Source: an uncultured Acidimicrobiia bacterium
GTDB taxonomy: Bacteria > Actinomycetota > Acidimicrobiia > UBA5794
DNA length: 5,989 nucleotides
NCBI GenBank assembly: GCA_905480055.1
Contig: CAJQOW010000004.1
Location: 1-5,989 of the forward strand
Reading direction: 5' to 3'
The notes beneath the pieces were generated by a model. It was not told where the DNA came from and made no database searches. It saw nothing but the letters and a program-made list of their open reading frames with translations. Position 1 is the first letter of the stretch. Every line of letters starts with the position of its first letter. This document shows positions 1 to 5,989 of this stretch, one piece after another. The position numbers and the translations under genes were made by a program.

Positions 1-2581
<2,581 letters not shown>

Positions 2582-2589
2582 GGCGGGCG

Positions 2590-3339
2590 TCAGCCGTCAG
2601 CAGGCAGGTTTCGAGCAGCGAGGAGCATCTCTATGGCCTCGACCACGGCTGCGGGATCGGGAATTCGGAACTCCGCGGCCGTCGGGCCCGGCCCCACCTT
2701 CACCCCAACGTCGTCGGCTCCCAGCATCTCGAATACGTCCTCGTCGGTGATGTCGTCACCGAAGAACACAATGGCGTCGGATCCCTCGCGTCGGCGGATG
2801 CCATCGATCGCGGTTCCCTTGTTTCCTTCGCCAACGACAAGCTCCACGACTTCCTTGCCCTTGAGCACGCGAGTTCCGAATCGTTCCCCAACCCGTATGG
2901 CGGCCTCGGCAGCACCCGCACGATCGGAGGCGTTCCGGTAGTGCAATGCCGCTCCGACGGGTTTGGATTCGAGGAAGGCACCGTCAAACTCGTCTGCGAC
3001 CGCAGCGAGCGCACGCGTCATGGACACGACGTCGGTTCGGATGTCGTCCGGCAGGGGTTCACCCTCCAGCTGGGCTCCATGCGTTCCAATGAGGCGGACC
3101 CCATCAGGAGCACCGGTGAGTTCGGTGAGCACTTCAAAGGACCGGCCCGAGACAATCACGACGTCAACGCGTTCGAGAGCCGCGATCGCCGAGATTGCTG
3201 CAATGGCACCCGGCTGCGGAGCAGCGGCCAGCGGGTCGTCGACGAGCGGGGAGAGCGTTCCGTCGAAATCGGAAGCCACGAGCAACCTCTCGGATGAAGC
3301 CGAAGCGATCAAGGCATCTGCGAGTTCGGGGCTGATCAC
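2590..3339 (-). CDS. otsB: Trehalose-6-phosphate phosphatase (OtsB)
   Basis: Removes phosphate from trehalose-6-phosphate to give trehalose, the second step of the OtsAB pathway in the cytoplasm. The protein is 249 residues from the chosen GTG, a normal size for a bacterial OtsB. It carries all four HAD-superfamily motifs: SDFDGTLSP (D24 nucleophile, D26 general acid/base), VSGR (63-66), the motif III lysine in EGNKGTAI (K174), and GDDITDED (194-201, Mg binding). The substrate-cap stretch ESKPVGAALHYRN (124-136) is also typical of the family. I chose the GTG at 3339 because it overlaps the otsA stop as GTGA and has GGAGG at 3348-3344, four bases upstream. The open frame extends eight codons further to a TTG at 3363, inside otsA, which I consider less likely. 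Expression is probably coupled translationally to otsA. Its end is 8 bases from the convergent TreS-Mak stop. Confidence 0.95.
   Translation of the reverse strand: MISPELADALIASASSERLLVASDFDGTLSPLVDDPLAAAPQPGAIAAISAIAALERVDVVIVSGRSFEVLTELTGAPDGVRLIGTHGAQLEGEPLPDDIRTDVVSMTRALAAVADEFDGAFLESKPVGAALHYRNASDRAGAAEAAIRVGERFGTRVLKGKEVVELVVGEGNKGTAIDGIRRREGSDAIVFFGDDITDEDVFEMLGADDVGVKVGPGPTAAEFRIPDPAAVVEAIEMLLAARNLPADG
3336..3339 (-). promoter_or_regulatory. otsA/otsB translational coupling junction (GTGA)
   Basis: The otsA stop TGA (3338-3336) overlaps the otsB start GTG (3339-3337) as GTGA. A strong GGAGG sits just upstream within otsA (3348-3344). This arrangement usually lets ribosomes finishing the first gene restart on the second, keeping synthase and phosphatase in step so that trehalose-6-phosphate does not build up. 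The overlap is seen directly; the coupling is inferred. Confidence 0.7.
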
Positions 3340-4673
3340 ACATCCTCCAGTATTGCGAGGCAATCACGTGCCCATCCGAATACATCGGACCGTCTGACCT
3401 CGCGCCTGAGGCGCCTCATACGACGTTTCTGCTCGGCAATTGCCATGTCAGCTGCGTATTCGAGGGTTGCGGTCACGGAGTTCACATCGTACGGGTTCAC
3501 GATGAGGGCTGCCTTCAATTGCTCGGCGGCGCCTGCGAACTCGCTGAGTATGAGGACGCCGGTGTCGTCGAGTCTGCACGCCGCGTACTCCTTGGCCACC
3601 AGGTTCATGCCGTCTCTCAGGGGTGTTACGAGCATGATGTCGGCCGCCACGTAGAGGGCGATGACTTCTTCGAATGGCAGAGTTCGGTAGAGGTAGGAGA
3701 CCGGGGTCCATCCGGGATCGCCGTAGTCGCCGTTGATCCTTCCAACGAGTTGCTCGATGTCGTTCCGCAGCTGCTGGTACGCCGGCACCTGCTCTCGGCT
3801 GGGGACCGCAACCTGTATGAAGCCGTACGTGTGGCGGTCGGAAGGCGCGTCCTCGAGGAGGCCAGCAAAGGACTTGAGGCGAAAGTCGATGCCCTTGGTG
3901 TAGTCAAGGCGATCCATGCCGAGGATGACATGCTCGGGATCGCCGAGTTCTGCGCGGATCTCGGCAGCCCGCTGCTGCACGGGCTCTGAGAGAGCCATCC
4001 GCTCGAACTCTGCTGTGTCGATGGCGATCGGCGCAGGCTGGAGGTGAACGGGTCGGCCGTTCCACCGAAGGTCCCTCCTGCCGATGGCCTCGGCGCCGGC
4101 GATGCGGCGGGCGGCCCGTGCGAAGTTGTCCGCGCTCTGACGGGTCTGGAAGGCGATCACATCGGCACCGAGGAGGCCCTCGAGGATCTGCTTGCGCCAG
4201 GGAAGCCGTGCGAACACCTCGATGGGAGGAAACGGGATGTGCAGGTAGAAGCCAACGGTGAGGTCCGGCACCTTTCGGCGCAACATCGCCGGCACAAGCT
4301 GGAGCTGGTAGTCCTGCACCCATGCGATGTCGCCAGGGTTGACGACTTCGGCGGTCTCGTCGGCGTAGCGCTGGTTCACCTCAACGTATGGTTTCCATGT
4401 GTGTCGGTGGAATTCGGGAGCGACGATGGCATCGTGGTACAGCGGCCACAAGGTGCCGTTGCAGAAGCCGTAGTAGAAGCTGTCAACCTCTTCCTCGCTC
4501 AGGGCGACGGGCTTCTGATAGATCCCATCGTGCAGAAACGGCGGCGGATCAAGGTCAGGGATCCCGGGCCATCCGACCCACGCGCCTTCGGCATTCTGGA
4601 GGACGGGCCGCAGTGCCCGGACGAGTCCTCCGGGGCTCGTGACCCATTGGTCACCGTCCCACGAGACGGGCAA
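3336..4673 (-). CDS. otsA: Trehalose-6-phosphate synthase (OtsA), 5' end disputed
   Basis: GT20 glycosyltransferase that joins UDP-glucose (or another NDP-glucose) to glucose-6-phosphate, giving trehalose-6-phosphate. Counted from the TTG at 4673 (445 residues) the protein shows GG (15-16, phosphate loop), WVGWPG (32-37), YYGFCNGTLWPLYH (67-80), VQDYQLQLVP (119-128, the actinobacterial form of the HDYHL motif), FYLHIPFPP (142-150), GMDRLDYTKG (252-261, R255 and K260 as donor-phosphate ligands) and PLRDGMNLVAKEY (351-363, D354 and E362 at the active site). This core looks intact. The TTG start is unlikely to be real, because in-frame codons upstream (4697-4674) encode RIIVVANR, the conserved first strand with the Arg that contacts glucose-6-phosphate. 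No ATG, GTG, TTG or CTG occurs between 4673 and the in-frame stop at 4736-4734. See the separate entry on the 5' extension. It is the upstream partner of otsB and lies downstream of the QGG-repeat gene. Confidence 0.93.
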   Translation of the reverse strand: MPVSWDGDQWVTSPGGLVRALRPVLQNAEGAWVGWPGIPDLDPPPFLHDGIYQKPVALSEEEVDSFYYGFCNGTLWPLYHDAIVAPEFHRHTWKPYVEVNQRYADETAEVVNPGDIAWVQDYQLQLVPAMLRRKVPDLTVGFYLHIPFPPIEVFARLPWRKQILEGLLGADVIAFQTRQSADNFARAARRIAGAEAIGRRDLRWNGRPVHLQPAPIAIDTAEFERMALSEPVQQRAAEIRAELGDPEHVILGMDRLDYTKGIDFRLKSFAGLLEDAPSDRHTYGFIQVAVPSREQVPAYQQLRNDIEQLVGRINGDYGDPGWTPVSYLYRTLPFEEVIALYVAADIMLVTPLRDGMNLVAKEYAACRLDDTGVLILSEFAGAAEQLKAALIVNPYDVNSVTATLEYAADMAIAEQKRRMRRLRREVRRSDVFGWARDCLAILEDV

Positions 4674-4711
4674 TCGATTGGCGACGACGATTATTCGTTG
4701 GACAGTTTCAT
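4674..4711 (-). other. Displaced N-terminus of otsA (likely one-base frameshift)
   Basis: In the otsA frame, 4697-4674 encodes RIIVVANR, which reads straight into LPVSWDG of the main open frame and is the expected beginning of an OtsA protein. The nearest ATG, at 4711-4709, lies one frame away: it reads ATG AAA CTG TCC AAC GAA TAA and stops at once. Adding a single base near 4699-4695, for example AAC CGA instead of AAC GA, would give MKLSNRIIVVANRLP, a plausible OtsA start. The ATG frame is also open upstream to at least 4771. Explanations are a sequencing or assembly error, a genuine frameshift mutation, or initiation at a rare ATA/ATC codon. The ATG has GGGGG directly adjacent, too close to be a well-spaced ribosome binding site, so the exact start is uncertain. 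Confidence 0.6.
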
Positions 4712-4766
4712 CCCCCGTTTGATGGCTTCGAGCCTACCGCGAGCGCTTGTCGCTGGCGGTCCGCGT

Positions 4767-5204
4767 TCACTTCTTGCCGACGATCCTTCGCAGAAGGAAG
4801 AGCGCAATGCCGAGGCCCGCCCCAAACGCCGCAGCGACCCTGGCGTCTACTTTCACCTTGGGCTGGCCCTCGATCGTGCCTGCGAAGAGAAACCCGATGG
4901 TGGTGTTGTCATCGGCGACGAGCGTGTCAGCGATGGCGACTCCTGCCCCTGCCGACTTCATTTCTACCTTGTCGGCGCTCAGCAGTCCAGCTCCGGACAT
5001 CGACAGGTCGGCCGATTCCGTCTCGACGATCATTGCGCCGCCCTGGTTGATGCTCAGGCTTCCCGTTTGAGCCGCCTGGATGCCGCCTTGCGTGACCTCG
5101 ACGGACTCAGCCTCGACCATCGCTGCTCCGCCCTGTGTGATGGTCACATGGTCAGCCTTGACCTCGTCAAGGACCTCATAGTTCCCCGTGCCGTCCGAAT
5201 CCAC
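4767..5204 (-). CDS. QGG-repeat protein of unknown function, probable beta-solenoid with C-terminal membrane anchor
   Basis: I cannot assign a function. From the GTG at 5204 the protein has 145 residues. After about 15 N-terminal residues it consists of 15-residue repeats: three clear copies with the core [IV][TN]QGG, two weaker copies keeping a Gly-Ala pair at the same phase, then about two degenerate ones. Such a period, with alternating hydrophobic residues and Gly turns, suggests a short beta-solenoid. A hydrophobic segment follows (VAAAFGAGLGIALFLL, residues 123-138), then RRIVGKK, so it is probably a tail anchor. No signal peptide is evident, so the repeat domain is probably cytoplasmic (inferred). 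The GTG at 5204 has GGAGGA at 5214-5209. The open frame continues to a GTG at 5318, adding 38 residues with two CxxC pairs. I prefer the shorter form because the longer leaves only 38 bases to the divergent gene. It ends 30 bases before the otsA-frame stop and probably shares the otsA-otsB transcript. Confidence 0.72.
   Translation of the reverse strand: MDSDGTGNYEVLDEVKADHVTITQGGAAMVEAESVEVTQGGIQAAQTGSLSINQGGAMIVETESADLSMSGAGLLSADKVEMKSAGAGVAIADTLVADDNTTIGFLFAGTIEGQPKVKVDARVAAAFGAGLGIALFLLRRIVGKK
4845..5159 (-). repeat. Tandem 15-residue coding repeats (QGG repeats)
   Basis: Seven consecutive 15-residue units can be laid out without gaps. The first three are KADHVTITQGGAAMV, EAESVEVTQGGIQAA and QTGSLSINQGGAMIV. 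Units four and five (ETESADLSMSGAGLL, SADKVEMKSAGAGVA) keep the frame and the Gly-Ala but lose Q. Units six and seven keep mostly the hydrophobic pattern. The consensus is roughly x-[AT]-[DE]-S-[VL]-x-[IVL]-[TN]-Q-G-G-A-x-x-[VA]. The decline from N- to C-terminus resembles solenoid capping before the membrane segment. Confidence 0.8.
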
Positions 5205-5356
5205 GAATTCCTCCGTTTGTGTGCACTCCCAACAGTAAACGGTTGGAGGACACCGTGTGCACTCGGAGAGCCGAGGGATCGCACATGCGACGGCAGGCCC
5301 CGGCGCTATCGTTGCCACAGCCGCTGCACATGCATTCGTGAGGGAGGTGTACGAAG
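5205..5356. promoter_or_regulatory. Divergent intergenic region with repeated TGTGCA motifs
   Basis: This 152-base region separates the start of the QGG-repeat gene (minus) from the membrane-protein gene (plus) and should hold both promoters. I see no convincing -35/-10 pair on either strand. It does contain a perfect 10-base direct repeat GTGTGCACTC at 5219-5228 and 5255-5264 (36 bases start to start), a related TGCACA at 5325-5330, and GCACATGC twice (5281-5288 and 5326-5333). There is also a small inverted repeat CTCGG-AGAG-CCGAG at 5262-5275. The repeats could be operator sites for a shared regulator. That function is inferred only from position and repetition. Confidence 0.45.
5209..5242 (-). 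promoter_or_regulatory. Possible leader hairpin covering the ribosome binding site of the QGG-repeat gene
   Basis: In the minus-strand transcript, CCGUUU (5242-5237) can pair perfectly with AAACGG (5218-5213), leaving an 18-base loop. The last two bases of the 3' arm are the first two of the ribosome binding site GGAGGA (5214-5209). Further upstream, CCUCC (5249-5245) is an exact complement of GGAGG (5214-5210), giving an alternative pairing that would mask the whole site. Either fold could lower translation from the GTG at 5204. The stem is short, so this is only a candidate. Confidence 0.35.
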
Positions 5357-5836
5357 GTGAAGAAGTGGACTGAGACCCGCGATGTGGTCATCACCACACG
5401 ACAGTCGGTGTACTTGTCGTGGACGACCGACGTCCTGATCTACACCATCGTGCTGAACCTGTTCGTCGAGTACGTTGACAACGCGGTTATCGACTCGTTC
5501 ACGATCTCCGTCCTCACGGCAGTCCTCCTGAAGATCCTGCTCGACCTCGTGCTCGGCTTCGAGCACAGGGTGCATGGGTTCTTTGCCGCCAAGGAAGGAG
5601 CGTTCTTCAGGATTGCCGGAGCAGTATCGCTGTTTGCGATCCTCTTCCTCGGGAAGCTCTTCATCCTCGAGGTTGTCGACCTGGTGTTCGGTGACCATGT
5701 CGAACTCGGCCACCTCTTGGAAGTCATCGTCCTCGTCCTGGCCCTGATCATCACGCGAGAACTCTTCCATCGCTTCTATCTGTGGCTCGGTGACCCTGAC
5801 GCCCCGCCGGAGACGAGTTTGGTCTCCGACGAGTGA
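5357..5836 (+). CDS. Four-helix integral membrane protein of unknown function
   Basis: I do not recognise a characterised family. The 159-residue protein starts at a GTG preceded by GGGAGGTG (5342-5349) at good spacing, so the start is well supported. Four hydrophobic segments can be seen at about residues 22-39, 45-67, 84-108 and 119-134. There is a short charged N-terminus (MKKWTETRD) and an acidic tail (GDPDAPPETSLVSDE). Charged or polar residues near the helix ends (for example LDLVLGFEHRVHGFF, and LEVVDLVFGDHVELGHL between helices 3 and 4) might form a functional site. No signal peptide, cofactor motif or known transporter signature is apparent. Its size and four-helix layout recall small PsiE-like membrane proteins, but I see no motif that proves this. 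It is transcribed divergently from the QGG-repeat/otsAB unit and may share regulatory DNA with it. Confidence 0.85.
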   Translation: MKKWTETRDVVITTRQSVYLSWTTDVLIYTIVLNLFVEYVDNAVIDSFTISVLTAVLLKILLDLVLGFEHRVHGFFAAKEGAFFRIAGAVSLFAILFLGKLFILEVVDLVFGDHVELGHLLEVIVLVLALIITRELFHRFYLWLGDPDAPPETSLVSDE

Positions 5837-5878
5837 TGTCAGCCACCGAGCCGGGCGAGGGGCGGAGCTTGCGACCAG
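5837..5878. other. Short convergent intergenic gap, no clear terminator
   Basis: These 42 bases lie between the ends of the membrane-protein gene and the partial gene on the minus strand. I expected a bidirectional terminator here. There is only a weak AGCT-TGCGACC-AGCT inverted repeat (5866-5880), with no T-run on either side. Confidence 0.4.
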
Positions 5879-5989
5879 CTACGACGCATCGATCCGTTCG
5901 TTGAACGCCTCGATCATGACATCGATGGGGTCGGCCATGGCCTGGATGCCGGTCCAGTAGTTCGGGTCGTACCACTGCGCCTGGATCTC
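5879..5989 (-). CDS. C-terminal fragment of an unrecognised protein (partial)
   Basis: The right edge holds the last 36 codons of a minus-strand gene, ending with TAG at 5881-5879. The fragment begins EIQAQWYDPNYWTGIQAM and ends MIEAFNERIDAS. It has coherent codon use and an amphipathic, acidic, tryptophan/tyrosine-rich character typical of a real protein end. I cannot assign a family from so little sequence. The start and most of the gene lie beyond the window. It converges on the membrane-protein gene with a 42-base gap. Confidence 0.6.
   Translation of the reverse strand, partial: EIQAQWYDPNYWTGIQAMADPIDVMIEAFNERIDAS

Noticed and set aside
5205..5318. An N-terminal extension of the QGG-repeat protein with two CxxC pairs that could look like a zinc ribbon.
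   Set aside because: Two of the cysteines arise from the GTGTGCACTC direct repeat read on the minus strand, the extension would leave only 38 bases for two divergent promoters, and a good ribosome binding site lies at the downstream GTG. It remains possible but is less likely.
4044..5360. A 438-codon plus-strand open frame opposite otsA and the QGG-repeat gene, ending TGA inside the GTGA at the start of the membrane-protein gene.
   Set aside because: Its translation is low-complexity and resembles no family, and it runs antisense to two well-supported genes. Long antisense frames are common in GC-rich DNA. The four-base overlap with the next start is probably coincidence.
5751..5975. A 74-codon minus-strand open frame spanning the end of the membrane-protein gene.
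   Set aside because: It is Arg/His-rich without any motif and lies out of frame with the better-supported C-terminal fragment at 5879-5989.

Overview
The window is GC-rich and densely coding. It looks like a chromosomal segment from an actinobacterium or a related high-GC lineage. Pointers are the TreS-maltokinase fusion, the actinobacterial-style VQDYQLQLVP motif in OtsA, and frequent GTG/TTG starts. I cannot name a genus. No tRNA, rRNA, CRISPR array or mobile element is visible.

Layout. (1) Bases 1-2581, plus strand: the 3' part of a trehalose synthase-maltokinase fusion (TreS-Mak), entering from the left edge. (2) Bases 2590-3339, minus strand: trehalose-6-phosphate phosphatase (otsB), convergent with TreS-Mak and only 8 bases from it. 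(3) Bases 3336-about 4700, minus: trehalose-6-phosphate synthase (otsA), overlapping otsB by four bases (GTGA). The first conserved residues of OtsA lie upstream of any usable in-frame start. A one-base shift would join them to an ATG at 4711, so there is either a frameshift or a non-standard start. (4) Bases 4767-5204, minus: a small protein of unknown function made of 15-residue QGG repeats, probably a short beta-solenoid, with one C-terminal membrane segment. It sits just upstream of otsA and is probably in the same transcription unit. (5) Bases 5205-5356: a divergent intergenic region with repeated TGTGCA-type motifs and a possible hairpin over the ribosome binding site of the repeat gene. 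(6) Bases 5357-5836, plus: a four-helix membrane protein of unknown function. (7) Bases 5879-5989, minus: the C-terminal end of an unrecognised protein leaving the right edge.

How the genes fit together. OtsA makes trehalose-6-phosphate from UDP-glucose and glucose-6-phosphate, and OtsB dephosphorylates it to trehalose. TreS interconverts trehalose and maltose, and the maltokinase half would phosphorylate maltose to maltose-1-phosphate, the usual donor for GlgE alpha-glucan synthesis. GlgE is not in the window. The locus therefore holds both the synthesis of trehalose and its likely exit towards glucan. The maltokinase half has unusual residues around its catalytic loop.

The least explained element is the QGG-repeat protein and its leader, placed at the head of the otsA-otsB unit.
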